Assembly (NCBI GenBank): GCA_022478985.1
Contig: JAKSZP010017382.1
Location: 44,078 to 108,077 of the forward strand
Length of the DNA: 64,000 nt
Direction: 5' to 3'
From: Massospora cicadina
Lineage: Eukaryota; Entomophthoromycota; Entomophthoromycetes; Entomophthorales; Entomophthoraceae
The position numbers and the translations under genes are program-made. Below the pieces are notes generated by a model. The model saw nothing but the letters and a program-made list of their open reading frames with translations. It was not told where the DNA came from and did not search any database. Of this stretch, positions 35,101 through 46,900 are shown in pieces; position 1 is the first letter of the stretch; every line of letters begins with the position of its first letter.

Positions 35101-35119
35101 ACCTCTGTAGTGAGCACCA
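35101..35119 (-). other. Primer-binding site of C1
   Basis: The minus strand reads TGGTGCTCACTACAGAGGT, two bases inside the LTR end, essentially the motif used by family B. Confidence 0.7.
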
Positions 35120-35121
35120 GA

Positions 35122-36188
35122 TGTAAACTTTTTAGAGGTTAACTGCACAGGTTTGGTGTGCGTCAAACTAATGCTGATAATAAAATAATAAATCTGGATA
35201 CAGGGATAATCATGTGAAGACAACTTTCTAGATGAGTTCTTCACAAACAGATGTATTAAGTATGTTTGAGTTTTCTTCTATAAGTAGGTACTGGCAACCA
35301 ACTTCATTACAATTTGAGGTACTTGGAAAAAATATACCTTCAACTCTTCCTCTAAAATTAGCAAACTTCTAGACAATAATGGAACCTCACTTTCCATTCT
35401 TGACACAAGAGATCCTTAGAACACCAGACAATTAGATAAGTGAATCTTTCTTAAACTTTTCTTAGGAAAGCAATAAACTAATTGTAATAATATTTAATTT
35501 ATTTTATTTCTTTTAGTGTCTGTTTTTAAATAACAAATTAAAGGGTTTATATAGGGGATTTTAGCGCCCAACTCTTTTGTGGTATCTCAATGGGAACGGT
35601 TCCTATTGCCAATGAACATAACTCTTATGAGACATTTAAAATTAATAATTAAACCACCTAATCAGATTCTGCCGCCAACCAGGTCTTGGCCCCTCCTGGG
35701 TTAGATTTCTAAAGAGCATGTCCCAGCGCCTTTACCCAACCCCAGAGTATTAACCTTATTAAGCTAGCAAGCTGCTTAGGTAAGGGGACCTTTTACCTAT
35801 TAACATAAGGTCACATTGCTTTTTTGCTAAAATGCAAGTTGCTGCTAATAAAGTGCCTTCAATACTTCAGAAACTGTAAAAAACCATATTGACTGGTGAC
35901 AAAACCCGATTGATCTGCACAAAGTTTAATTTTTAATATTTAAAGCAATAATTAAAACACTTGCAAACATTTTCAGGGATCATACTGAATAACATCAGAA
36001 ATTAATTGATATATGGTAAATTAGTTAATATTCTATAAAGAATTAAACCAAACAATAGGTAAAAATGATTAATAAATCCCACATCTGCTATAAAGTTTCA
36101 TATTTTAAGTCAAAACCTAGAGGATAAAACAGACTTTTAATTAAAATCCAGTAATTCTGGATGATGTGAGCAATCTAAAATCTAAACA
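35122..36188 (-). repeat. 5' LTR of C1
   Basis: Partner of 29,302-30,399. The low-coordinate end (TGTAAACTTTTTAGAGG) also matches the partial copy starting at 63,745. Confidence 0.7.
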
Positions 36189-36194
36189 TGTTCT

Positions 36195-37690
36195 GTGGCA
36201 GATAGGGCACTAAGACCTCTTTGTTCAAGATCTTTGCTTCTCATCCAGTATGGGATTGTGCTACAGCCACTTACTTTGATTATCTTTGGAATTTTTGTTC
36301 TTCCATTGTGCGAGGGCGTCCAGATGGCTACCTCTGATGTTGTGGTGGAGTCTCATCCTGTGACTAATCCCGAAAATCCTTCATTTGTCCTTGATCGTTT
36401 AAGTGCAAAGGCTCATACAGTAAAAAAACTGATTCTAGAATGCTCACTCCAGGAGGAGGACGATCAAATGGGTTATCAGTCTGATACCAAGATATTTTGA
36501 GCCATTCTTTAGCACAATTGATGACAATAATTATTCATGGTGGTTGTCAATTACCTCACCAAATTTTGCCATCTACAATCCTTAGAAACATAATGGTCAC
36601 TTCTGAGGACACCACAGCCCATTTTATGACTCGTTATTCCACAAGTTCCATCTCACCAGGTAAAATAGTAAGCAACTTTAATCCCCAAACTACTTTCAGA
36701 TTTTAAAAATTAAACATTGACCTTCTCCAAATCAAACCCTGTGGCTCACCTGCAGATCACTGTTAGTTGGATGGTCAAACTAAGAGGTCGAACTAAGCCC
36801 TAAATCAAAAAAAAATTTATATTCATTCCTCAGCCAGTCATGACACATGTCATCAGATCCCGACCTAGTACAGTTTGCATAAAAAATTCATCCATGACTC
36901 TACTAGATTCTTTCAGATGATGCTATATTATGATACTACCCTTCATTGAAATTTGGAACCAAAATTACTTCCACAGATCCAGCAGCGGAAGGAACACCTG
37001 AACCACCTACATAAAACCCAAAATCTTGTATGGGATTACCTATCTAAATCAGTAGAAGACTATAAGAAGTTCATAAATTAGAAACGCCACATTGAAATGA
37101 ACTAAAGTAAGGTTCTCTTGTCATGTTGGACACTAATGACTTAAACATGTTGTCCCTTATAGAATGTTAGTGTACATATTCTCAGGTCCTTATAAAGTGC
37201 TGAAGAACTTAGGTTTTGGCGCATTTATAATAATATTCCTCCCACTAAAAAACCCCTTTCTTATCCCATATGTCCCAGTTATTCTTTTCAATGACCACGT
37301 TCTTATATCTCCTGAACCTGTCATTTTAAATAACTCCTAAGAAAATGATGTTTAAGCCATTATAGCCTCCCAGAAGTCACGTTGCTCCATCCAGTGACAG
37401 TTATCCTGAAAGAACTACCCTCCTATGAGAACAATTGGATGCGCGAAAAAGGCTGCATCAACTACAGGTAGCTCATTGATGAGTTCCACAAGTACAATAC
37501 AGATGTCCCCTTCCCCAAAAGATTAGTGTGGCCATTCTTTTAATCAACTTTTCCCAAAAAGCATAAGAGCTACAAGTTGACCCAAATTTCTGATGGGAGA
37601 TGTACCATGTCCAAAAGAAAATGAGATGTAATGTCAGTCTGGAGGGTCACCTTCAGCTAATAGAATTTATATCCATTAAGGACAAAGTAG
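36195..37690 (+). pseudogene. Chromovirus integrase fragment
   Basis: Plus-strand remnants homologous to the integrase end of element 1. VVVNYLTKFCHL at about 36,540 (core start), a LDGQTKRSN segment at 36,757 (the DGQTERVN motif), SVEDYKKFIN…KRHIEMN near 37,055-37,100 matching AIKDYKMFTNCKCLPRNE of element 1, and a C-terminal LIDEFHKYN segment near 37,480. Stops are frequent. The first 300 bases (101-codon ORF 36,195-36,500) contain the zinc region position but no clear Cys pair. No LTR was found on either side. Confidence 0.6.
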
Positions 37691-38510
37691 TGTCCTAAAA
37701 CCCAAGCCCGCCCATTTCTTAAATAATAAAAAGTCTATATGATGAATGAGCGCTGTGCTAAAAATTTTCGTTTTGGAATATAACCTAGTTGCCTTTTCCT
37801 ACCTCCTCAATTATCTAACCAAGATTATTAACTTTGTAAAATTTTTTCAGATTATAAACTACCCACCAATTTACCTTAATAGGCAACTGCCATGCCAGCC
37901 TCTTCCACCGCAACCAAACATGATATACTATGAGTAATGGCGGTATGTTGGGTATTATGAGCCTTCCAAGTCACAAATTGATCAATCAAATCACCCAGGT
38001 TAGCTAGAATTTGATTTGTTTTACCAAACTTCCTTGAATACAATTTCTAAGGTTTGAACGACTCATCCAGAATCTGAAAAGTCCATTAATCCCACAGATT
38101 AAACTCTTTAGTTCCAAATACACTGGGATGCTTTAATTGATGATTGGTAAATTTTGATAAGTTGGTTTCACGATTCAAAATCAAGCCCTAGTAAGATCTT
38201 GGATTCTTGGTAATTGCTGACTTATGAGCATTTTTTGATCAACTAGTTGCCTACCGCTGTTCTATCCTCATATGCACTCACATAGTATATATGGTAGCTG
38301 GTCTCAGTAGGGTCATTCATTATTTTTATCTCTAAAATAGCTCTTTATTAAACTCTTTTAAAATGATTAATTTTAATTTTCCTTAAAGCTTTATAGGCTT
38401 TTTATTGTTATAAATTAGAGGACATTGATAATAAGGAATGGAGAAGGCGGGAGTTCAGTTGGGATAGAGACTAGAAATAGATGACACTAATCAGTTAGCT
38501 CTAGTGACTA
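37691..38510. other. AT-rich DNA, no gene seen
   Basis: No recognisable gene or repeat partner. It may be the LTR or flank of the integrase fragment upstream. Confidence 0.3.
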
Positions 38511-38514
38511 TTTC

Positions 38515-39300
38515 TTGTCAGAAGTTGTAATTGATATCTATGCTCTATCATTGGTGGTCTTACATTTCATCAAAACTAAATATAAAAGTTATCTTGTCAC
38601 TTTCAATGATTACTATGGGGTGAATGCTAAGCATGAGGCTATAAATCACACTAAGGCACATAGATTTGGTGATCTGCAGGAGCTGCTTGGAGAAAATGCT
38701 GATTATCTCTATAACTAGACCTTTGTTATGGGGGCCTTATGGCTCAATCATTTGGCCACAATTTCCAAATGTAATACCTGAGTACAACAATGGTAAAGGA
38801 AGGCTCAGATCTTGATTGACTGATGGTGCAGCATTTTTTCAAAGAATAGATCCTGAGAAGGATGTAAATCCGATGGTAATTGTTTGCTGTATGTAGTAGC
38901 CTCATTATGGACCAGTATATTTCTAATATGGTGCTATCAAAATATTAGGGGCCAATGATTGTTTCATTTTTTGCACACTGGTGAAGACCTTACAAGGTTA
39001 ATCTGTTATGTAGTGTTTGCTCATCTTGATGGCCCTTTGTAGAATCTTCTAGATGGTTGAATTCTGGTTGGAGGTAACCAGTTTGCAATTAGGGCTCTGA
39101 TAACAACTCCTGAAATTTTATTTAATATCATGCCCTTCTCTGCCTAGTTGTTAATAATTTTAGGTCAAGTTGGTGGGTTCAGCAGGTATATTGTGAATGG
39201 TCTCCCAACTTTAATTAGGTCATATCTAAAATAGGTCTTATTTCCTTGTCAGAAAATTAGGTTAATTTTCTTGCTCCTCCCACTTCATTGCCATAATTAT
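38515..39300 (+). pseudogene. Possible LINE endonuclease fragment
   Basis: A 67-codon open frame (38,515-38,718) is followed in interrupted frames by ILVGGNQFAI at about 39,063-39,092, which resembles the GDFN motif of APE-type LINE endonucleases, with a LINE-like SRYIVNGLPTLI segment near 39,180. The signal is weak and rests mostly on one phrase. Confidence 0.25.
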
Positions 39301-39337
39301 CAGTGATTTGTGGGATTTATTATCCCATCAAATTTTG

Positions 39338-39370
39338 GGTAGGGTTGGGACCATCTAGTACTAAAAAAAA
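39338..39370 (+). mobile_element. 33-nt LINE-tail insertion (micro-1)
   Basis: Ends in GACCATCTAGTACT plus eight A, and is flanked by 17-base repeats differing at one base: TATCCCATCAAATTTTG (39,321-39,337) and TATTCCATCAAATTTTG (39,371-39,387). This is what an extremely 5'-truncated, target-primed insertion would leave. Confidence 0.85.
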
Positions 39371-39929
39371 TATTCCATCAAATTTTGTTGGTATCTCATG
39401 CCATATTTTTTAATATCCAACTGCCTTGCCTAACCGCCTAGTTGTATAGTTGCCTGTAATAGAATATTGTCCTCAAGATGTACAGCTTTAGGTGGGTCGC
39501 CATCTATTACCACAGGAAGACAATAAGATTGGTTCAGGTACTTCATGGATCTGAGCCAAGTTGATGCTCCACACAAGATACGGGTATGCATATGCATCTG
39601 CATCATATAGGCAGCAACCTGGACCATATCTATTGGCCATTAGTTTCAAAGTTGATTAGGCTCATACCCCTTCTCTCTTAAGCTTGAAATAAGTTTCAAG
39701 GGTAGTTATCGTCACCTTTTTTGTGACAAAGGAAAGTGCATATAAGTGACTGCATCTTGCATTCCAGTGTCAGGCTCATTGGTAGCAAATATTTTACATA
39801 CCAGAGCTTTATGAGGATGAAGATGCTAATTGCTTGCATATTTCTCTGTGAGTTTAGCTCACATACTTCCAATAGGCCATGTGGGAATTCAGCTAATTGT
39901 TGCTTACTGGTGCTGGTTGCCGCTGGATT

Positions 39930-40690
39930 CCACAACCAATTTAGCTATATTAAGGCTAAAAACACTAATAAAAAAAGCTGGTTTTATATGTTTTTATTAG
40001 AGTGGGCGCGGGAAAAGAAAAACGAACCCTATTGATATCTTACCGCTTGGTATTTAAACTGTATCAAGGGTTAAAAGGAATTTGATGGTAAGTTGAAAAT
40101 AGCTTATTATGGTTCAAATTAGGGAATATGTAAATTTGACTATCAGAGCTCAGAAAAATTGCTTCATTTTGTCAAAAAGATTGTTTGAGAGTTATTTTTA
40201 TCCAATATAAACCCCTGGGGGAACAATTTAATATACCACAGTCAATCTTTTTTTAGTACTAGATGGTACCACAGTCAATCTTCATTTGAGAAAATAATTG
40301 CTCCTTGGGGGACCCCCGCCAAGCCTATAAATGGGGGTGGTCCCCGCTAAGGTGTCTTTTTCACTAGACGTGGCTTGGGGAAGAACTATAATGGACTCCC
40401 CTGGTTTCCTCGCATGGTCAGAGAAATCCAACTGCCAGACTTCATTCTATTTACCTGTATAGTTTTTTGTAAAAGTGTTACCTCGATTTTCTGAGGTTCC
40501 ACGAGAACTGACCAGGGTCTCTTGGGTGATAATAACATTATTATTTCTTAAACGCTCTTATCACATTTGAAAACCTGTTAGTGTCGTAATTTCCCCTTAT
40601 GGCCTATTTTGACCCAAAACAGCCTTTTCTTGACGCCAGGAGGTCAATTGCCTGACAGGCCATGCATGATAACATGCTGGTAAGCACAAT
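39930..40690 (-). repeat. Repeat copy related to 1,090-1,740; probable LINE H 3' part
   Basis: Homologous to 1,090-1,740 in the same orientation and contiguous with the minus-strand LINE RT at 40,700-41,760, so probably its 3' region. It contains micro-2. No clear C-terminal zinc domain could be read. Confidence 0.45.
40250..40266 (-). mobile_element. 17-nt LINE-tail insertion (micro-2)
   Basis: On the minus strand it reads CCATCTAGTACTAAAAA. It lies between perfect 16-base repeats TACCACAGTCAATCTT at 40,234-40,249 and 40,267-40,282. Same 3' terminal sequence as micro-1 and micro-3. Confidence 0.85.
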
Positions 40691-40699
40691 TTGTTCTAT

Positions 40700-41764
40700 C
40701 TCCTTGACCACCAGGTTCTTAATTTGATAAGATCTCCAGGTAGCAAAACGTCTTTATGGGACATAGTGGAGTAATACAGAGGGAGGTTTAGATTTTAGGT
40801 TGGCAATATTGACTAGATCAGTCTCCTCATTAATAACTTTCGTGTTCATTGCTAATTGGTTAGAGCCAATAAGCTCTTTAACGCCTTGAAGGTTGTTTTT
40901 TTATCTAATTTCTACCACTGTCATCAGCAAAGTCCTGCATATTTATGGGCATTGGTTGATCTGGTTAATAGCCCAAAGCTTTTTCTCTGATGCTGCCAAC
41001 AGTATGTTCACGTAAAAGTGGAAAAGAATTATTGGCATGGTATTGCTTTGGTGGAGGCACTGCTTAATAATAGCGCCTATTAGACCATCAATTACAAAAA
41101 ATTGTAAGTACAGAGTATAAAGTGGTAATCCATATAAAAAATCATTGGGAAACTGACTATTCACAATTGTGTGCAAGAATGGCCATGCTACTCAATTTAG
41201 GCCTTTTTCTATATCTAAAAACATGATCTTGCTTTCCTCAGATCCTCACATGTCCTGCAAAGGTTTGAATAGAAATCATACTTTCCCAGATAGTGCGCTC
41301 TTTAATGACACGTGTCAGGCTTTTTGAAGGGTAAAAAGTGCTGTATCATCAGTCAGATTGATAATATGTACTTAAAAAAGCTTTATAGTCAGCATCTGAG
41401 AAGATTATTAGGTGCTAGTACTCATTATTCTGTTGGTTACCCTTCTTGTGCAGGAGCACAATCTGAGTCTCCTGGACCCTGGGATTTAATGCTTTGTACA
41501 CATAAAGTGAATGTATAGGTGTGCAAGTTCTGTAAAGATGTAGATGTAAATTTCATTGCATTGAGAAACTCCATTTAAATGTTTTAGGGACTAAAGCCTT
41601 TTCTTTAAGCGATTCATTCAGCACTTACTTAACTTCTGCAATGGTTATTTCAACAATGAGATTACACTTGTCTTTGGGCAAACAATCCTGTAGCGTCATC
41701 TTAGCCAGGTCAATAAGGGTTTTTGGCCACTGATCTGCAAGTCTCAAGGTATAAAAAGCTCAAT
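40700..41764 (-). pseudogene. LINE H reverse transcriptase, decayed
   Basis: Reading the minus strand downward: ITIAEVK…LNESLKEKA (about 41,650), QIVLLHKKG (about 41,450, like TVLLYKKGD), a DADYKAF-like segment near 41,380, FLDIEKGLN…VAWPFL (about 41,224-41,177; motif A with the first catalytic Asp), SNTMPIILFHFYVNILL (about 41,060; motif B region) and a degraded FADDT position (about 40,940) followed by LAMNTKVINEET (like L.LN.xKT). The motif order is that of a non-LTR RT. Stops are frequent. The gene upstream is interrupted by G2. Confidence 0.6.
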
Positions 41765-42987
41765 ATATGTCAGGATAGAAGCAAGTAGAGTTTAAACCGG
41801 CCTGCAAGTCTGGATTCCCAAAGACCCAAATGGCAAAACTTGAATGCCAGAGGCACTGCTGCATGAACAACATTATATTGTGCTGTGAGAGATTTCACCA
41901 GCAATCGCCAATAGGCCAAAATAGAAAATACAACCTGGAAATGTGCCAGGCTGACACAACCCCATGGCCTGTAGGTTTGGGTTCTGAGAAAACAAGATCA
42001 GAATGGGAACATCGATGAATCCCCCCCTCGGGTTGGGACCATCTAGTACTAAAAAAAGATCAGAATGGGAGGTTTGAATTTTGTCATAGTAAAAAATCGA
42101 ATTTGGGGGTGTTGAAATTTTATTGAATTTAAAATTAAAAATCAACCGTCAATTTTCTCAGTGTGGTATGCTACTTAAATAGGAAATTGATTTGGTGAAA
42201 AGCTTAGTAAAACTCAGGATCAGGGCCCATGAGATTTGCTTAACCTGGCGAACTTTGAGAAAGGGTATAATGAATTATTTTAAAACTAACTTAAAAATTG
42301 TTAGTGGCAGGCTGAGTCGCTGTCAGTTCATCCAAGAATGCCTTAATTACCAATTTTCTTCAGTTTTTGTGACTAAAGTGATGCCGTCTCGTCCAGTGGG
42401 CAGTGGGAACTACCCAAGGACACCCCACGTAGAGGTGGTCCCAAGAGGTTGGGAACAGGTTTGGGGCACCCAACCCACCTGCATCTGGTCACTCTGGCGT
42501 CCATTTATCCAAGTTGGAAATATCAGACAAATATTTTGATGTGTCTGGGCAAGTTTGAACTATGTGCTTTTCCCAATGGCCAAATGCCATCATTTTTTGA
42601 TGACACGTCAACATTTGATACTTCATTATTTGAAAGTATGTGCCATTGAGCTTTGTTGTCGAGGGTTTAGGTCCTTGTGCCTTGATATCAAAGGTGTATT
42701 GCCTTTGACTTCATGTGGTCCCTTTGCCCCATGGGGGATGCCAATTTCTTGATATCTTGGAAAAAATTCCCTCAATTCACCATACTAATTCAGCTGAAGT
42801 TAATGTGAAGTCGGGTGGCAGGATCTTCAAAGGGAGGTCTTTTACCCATCGCTCATCTACTACATTGGTGAGGTCTCCCCATGAGACGAGAGGGACAGCT
42901 GCTCTTCTTGGACCATTTTTTGTAGTAAATGGGAATGCCAAACAATCCAAGAAGAGGGGACACTTCCCGGACTTACAGTTTAGAAGT
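41765..42987 (-). mobile_element. Unclassified mobile unit G2
   Basis: Second copy of the G1 unit (17,403-18,831), 1,223 bp including a 47-nt insertion. Flanked by GCTCAAT at 41,758-41,764 and 42,988-42,994. It starts ATATGTCAGG (G1: ATATCATGG) and shares CTGAGTCGCTGTCAGTT (42,310), a GGACACCCCACGTAGAGG…GGGCACCCAACCC block (42,420-42,475) and GCTCATCTACTAC (42,850). It lies just upstream of LINE H RT. Minus-strand frames are short. No known domain is recognised. Confidence 0.65.
42009..42055 (+). mobile_element. 47-nt LINE-tail insertion (micro-3)
   Basis: Ends GGTTGGGACCATCTAGTACT plus A-run, inside G2, between perfect 15-base repeats AAGATCAGAATGGGA at 41,994-42,008 and 42,056-42,070. Its first half (CCCCCCTCGGGTTGGG) resembles the 3' ends of E3 and E5. 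Confidence 0.87.
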
Positions 42988-43039
42988 GCTCAATTAAATG
43001 TGTATAAAGATCTAATTTGTAAAAAAAGTGGGCCACATG

Positions 43040-43340
43040 AAGTTGCTATAGGTAAAGTTTTAGGAAAAGGCAGCCAAAGGAGAGCAATTTGTATTAAGAG
43101 TTGAAAGCAACGTTCCAGGTGATCACTATTGTGTTTCCAAACAAACTCTGGGTCAAAAACACATCGAACTGTCCCAGAGCAAAAGTAGCAAAGGCCCTGG
43201 GAACTGAGACAAATTGGATAGAAATCATGGTGAATAACAAGAAATGGTGCACTGTTGACTCAGAAGAATAGGCTGTAATTAGGGTTTGATTTTGGTATCA
43301 ATAGTAGGGTGAGTCCAAACTGTAAGCTTTGGCTGACCAC
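43040..43340 (-). repeat. Repeat paired with 51,170-51,500
   Basis: Same-orientation homologue of 51,170-51,500. Shared landmarks: AAAGGCAGCCAAA/AAAGCAGCCAAAA, AGTTGAAAGCAACGT, GGCC(C)TGGGAACTGAG, CAAATTGGATAGAA, ATGGTGCACTG and TTTGATTTTGGTATC. It lies upstream of LINE H in the transcription sense and may be its 5' part. No protein motif is clear. Confidence 0.6.
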
Positions 43341-43529
43341 TGCAGGAAGAGATTTAATTTTTAAGATTATATGTAAAATGTGGTCAAATTGTTAAGTACA
43401 CCCTAAGCAAATTCATTTTATTTGAAGAATTTTATCTATAAAAAAGCAAAGACATTTCAGCAAAAGTACCAAGTTTATGGCTAGATATCTATATCCAAGT
43501 GATCATCAAAAAATATAAACTAAAAAGTA

Positions 43530-45402
43530 TTCTCTGCTGCTTTAATTAATTACTTGATCAAATCCAAATTTAAAAAAAGTTTTTATAATCAACTGCCTTT
43601 CTTTCCTGCGCTGCTAACACCCTATGCTGATTTGATTGATGCCTGCTACCCCGCATGGGGTGGCAGTGCGCTGACTCCTGGCTTTTATTAGCCGCCGCTA
43701 AAGCGCCCCTGGGCAGGATCAGCTTGCTCCACAAACACTACCAGTCGCTACGTCTCACCTCAGGACCTAGCCTACCACCTCACACGCTCTTAGGCGGTGC
43801 TCAGAAGCACCCTGGTGCTCTCTCAGAGTAACATACGTTTGGCCTTTGAGGATAAGTATGGGAACCTCTTCCCCTACCTGAGCGCGGCCATCATTAATTT
43901 GGCCATGGCGGTTTACAAACTCACTAAAATTATAGATTTCCACCCCTTTTAGGGCTACTTTAAACTTGGCTTCTATTGTGAAGCCCAAGATATGGAGACA
44001 GCACAGCTGCGTTTAATATATAAGTTCACCCTCATCCCAACCATAAAAACTTGTTTTCTGGATGAGGTCACACTGGTGGTATATTTTGCCAGCTTGCCCT
44101 CCCACCTCTCCCTCAAACACCTTTGCCACAAGCTCACAGAGAGCTTAAAATGCCTATGACACTAACGCCATGCTGCAGTTTGTGGTTCCAATGGCGCTGA
44201 TTATCTTACCAGGCTTCACCCGTTTGCAATGATCTGCCCATCTGTTGTGACACCACAATGCAATACTTCCCCATGCCATTATCAGATCCGCCCACGATCA
44301 ACCCTTCTGAGCATGTATCAAAAATGGCTCTCACCATTGTCTCTTGTGTTTTGATCTTACCCATTCATAGTGCAAGTCCCAGCGTTTTCCGCTGAAGCTG
44401 CTTCCGCAGCTCCTCCCTCTGGCATCAGCCCCGCTAAAAGTTTAAATAAAAAATTATGGAATCAAATCCTCCCTCCCACACCTTCATCTGCTGAGGGCGC
44501 TGCCCCTCCGCTCTGCCCAACCTAGGCTCAACCGCATGACCATTCCTGAGCAGATTGCAGCTCATGCGCTGGGAGCTTTGCCATGGTTGACTGTGCATGG
44601 CCAATCAGCATTTGCCACCAAACTCTTGTCACTGGACCAGTGCTGGTTGTATCAAATCTTTTATCACCCTCAAATGGATTGACAATGATGAACATGCCTA
44701 CAGAAATGAACCCAATTTTTACCCATCAGAATTCTTCACACAACCCCCCAATTTGACTCCCTGCTGCCATTTCCATCCTCACAACGGATTCCCAGTTGAT
44801 AAAAATATTTATCAATAGGATGTCAAAACAGCCGCTACCCTCACCAACTCTCTCCTCCACCAAGCCCTCCATACAGCAATTGAGCCACTTTTGAGGATAT
44901 TCCCATCACTAAATTCCCTATAGATTTTCCTGAGGAAGCAAAATTCAATATTGATGAACTTGAATTTTAAACAGGCTACGCGTGTATTGATGCGGTTATA
45001 TTATCACTGTTTGACTCTAACTACACTCAAACCTGCCAAAGCATCAAGTCATTCACTTAGTGACCAAAATAATTACTTTTCCAAACACCAAAAATACCAA
45101 ATATGTCAAGGCTATGCACACTGCTGGCCTCATTGATGATAAAGCCCTCACCCTTTCTCCTTCTGCCACACACTGCTGTCGCTCCAACAACTTTTTTGTC
45201 TGCCTTTGCCCACTACCTGAAGAAACAGGCGTGGGATAAATATATCCCTGAACTCTCTTCCCCTTATAATATGGATACTTAGGCCAACGTCGCAGCACCA
45301 TGTTAGGGTTTATATTACAACTTTTGATTGGCACATAGCAAATAAAGATGCGTGGTGGAACCCCCTTCTTGAGTTGGGCACCACTAGTAATAATAAATAA
45401 CT
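43530..45402 (+). mobile_element. ORF1-only retroposon E3
   Basis: About 1.87 kb, plus strand. The 5' hairpin has 10-bp arms with one G-T pair (43,643-43,652 and 43,657-43,666, loop GCAT). Coding remnants from ATG 43,904 are related to E5 along the whole length. The end is AATAAAGATGCGTGGTGGAACCCCC…GTTGGGCACCACTAGTAATAATAAAT, unlike E2/E4/LINE L but like E5 and micro-1 to micro-3. Degenerate flanking repeats (AACTAAAAAG near 43,519, AACTGAAAAG near 45,404) could be the target duplication. No RT or endonuclease. Confidence 0.65.
43904..45280 (+). pseudogene. ORF1-like protein of E3, broken
   Basis: Starts with IIDFHPF…GYFKLGF, the family signature, and continues DEVTLVVYFASLPSHLSLKHLCHKLTESL (about 44,060-44,150), almost the same as E5 (54,225-54,310). 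A Cys/His cluster is damaged near 44,340. The C-terminal MHTAGLIDDKALTLSPSATH segment (about 45,113) parallels E5. Many stops interrupt it. An RNA-binding ORF1p-like role is inferred. Confidence 0.6.
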
Positions 45403-46150
45403 GAAAAGCTTTTTGCTTTCCAACAAAATTGAGCTTTTAAACTTGCTTAAGCTCAATTACTTAGTACTGGTGATTTTACAATTTTTATATGCCGATTTTA
45501 TAAAAATATTCAACCGTTTTGTTATTATGAGCGTCATTCTTGACAGGTAGGGATAGAACTACTTCCTTTCATTGACCTTGGAGAGATCACTGGGAATTCT
45601 CAAGGGTTATATCCTTGATTGATGAGGCTCCTGCAACTTAGTTCTTGAGGGGAGGTTAACACCAGGAAAAATTTCACTAGCTGTGGCACCTCCTCCACTA
45701 TTGGATGAAGTTCCACTCCTCCAGGGGGACATGTCAAGGTAAGGTTATTGTGGGGGTTGGGTAACTTCATGGCTTCCAATGAGGCTTGTGAGTCAGGAAT
45801 TAATGCATTAGAGACCTTTAACAAAGCTATATATCAGCTATTATGCAATGTCTCAGTCTCTGTGGGACACCCAGATGCTCTCAGTTTCATTCTAGCCCTT
45901 CCTGGACATCAAATACTGAAGGCGACGTCAAGATAATTAGGAGGCAAGGGTAGCATAAAGTTTAATATTGGTGCCCACCATCTGCAATCACAGATTTGCG
46001 TTGCAAAGGCATAGGGCATTATATTGAGTCAGAGACTTTCATTAGTGTTTTAAACACTTTGATGGTGGGTAGTAGTATACTTGATAATCTTCAGGGCCAA
46101 CTTTCCATATGATTTTGAAATATCAACGCGCTTGGGACCTAAATTACAAC
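45403..46150 (-). other. Unassigned, probably element F 3' region
   Basis: A 74-codon minus-strand frame (45,824-45,600) and short interrupted frames, with no motif. By position it could be the C-terminal end or 3' LTR of element F. Confidence 0.3.
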
Positions 46151-46399
46151 TGGTTTTTTTTTGAGCTTAGGGTCTTAACGTCAAACATAACTAAGTATCC
46201 TGGTTTATAGCATGACCCTTATTGCGCCTGAAGTCAGTTTAGGCTTTGTAGACACTCACAGTGTCAGTCAATATTCCCTTACCACCTGATGAATTTCTCT
46301 TAGCTTTTTGGCGTGCTCATTTGTGGCTACAACTGTTAACTCTGGTTATGGACCTATGCTAAAGCTGAGATTTGTGTAATAGTTTGCAAAATAAAGTGT

Positions 46400-46900
46400 T
46401 TTACCCATTTATTTATGATTCAGGTATTTTATAGTTTGTGCTAGTGGCAGGTGGGAGGCCCAATTTTCCTGTTCCGCGTTGGATAGCTACGCATTAACTT
46501 CTATAAACCTTGGTTCACTTTCTCCATATGCTCATCTGACTGAGGGTGGAAGGATGTTGAGCGGCTAGGGTAGACACCTAAGATGGATAATAACAATTCC
46601 TATAACTGGGTTTTGAATCCAGAAACAGTTGCTGATTATTTCTCTTAAGAAGCATGCAGGCAGAAGATGTGGTCAAAAAAACCCGGACAGTTTAAACAGA
46701 TGTGATGTTGGTGCTACAGGAGACAAATTGGGCAATCTTGGTGAAGAAGTTAACCACTACCATCACCCCATCATTGCCCTGAGATAAAGGAAGTTCAACA
46801 ATGAAAGCTATGGATTCCAATGTCCAGGGGCCTTCAGCAACTTGGACGGTATTAGGAGCCCACCGCCTTTTGGCGGCTAAGTTTTGACTGATCACATGTT
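46400..46900 (-). pseudogene. Integrase of F, broken
   Basis: The open piece 46,895-46,692 reads GPWTLESIAFIVELPLSQGNDG, the start of the catalytic core, with the first Asp lost in this copy. At about 46,560-46,500 TSFHPQSDEHMEKVNQGL matches the STAFHPQTDGQTERVNQ region holding the catalytic Glu. The middle Asp region is lost in frameshifted DNA. Confidence 0.75.

Larger units (their letters stand above)
29302..36188 (-). mobile_element. Gag-only LTR element C1 (minus) with nested E2
   Basis: Two homologous stretches in the same orientation (29,302-30,399 and 35,122-36,188; TGTAAA at the low end, CCAACA/AAACA at the high end) act as LTRs. A primer-binding motif (minus strand CTGGTGCTCACTACAGAGG) sits beside the upper one, so transcription runs from high to low coordinates. 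Inside are gag-like frames (about 35,090-33,950) but no RT or integrase, and a plus-strand ORF1-only retroposon (E2, about 31,085-33,015). Without E2 the interior is about 2.8 kb, so this is either a deletion derivative or a non-autonomous element. No matching target duplication was seen. Confidence 0.6.
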
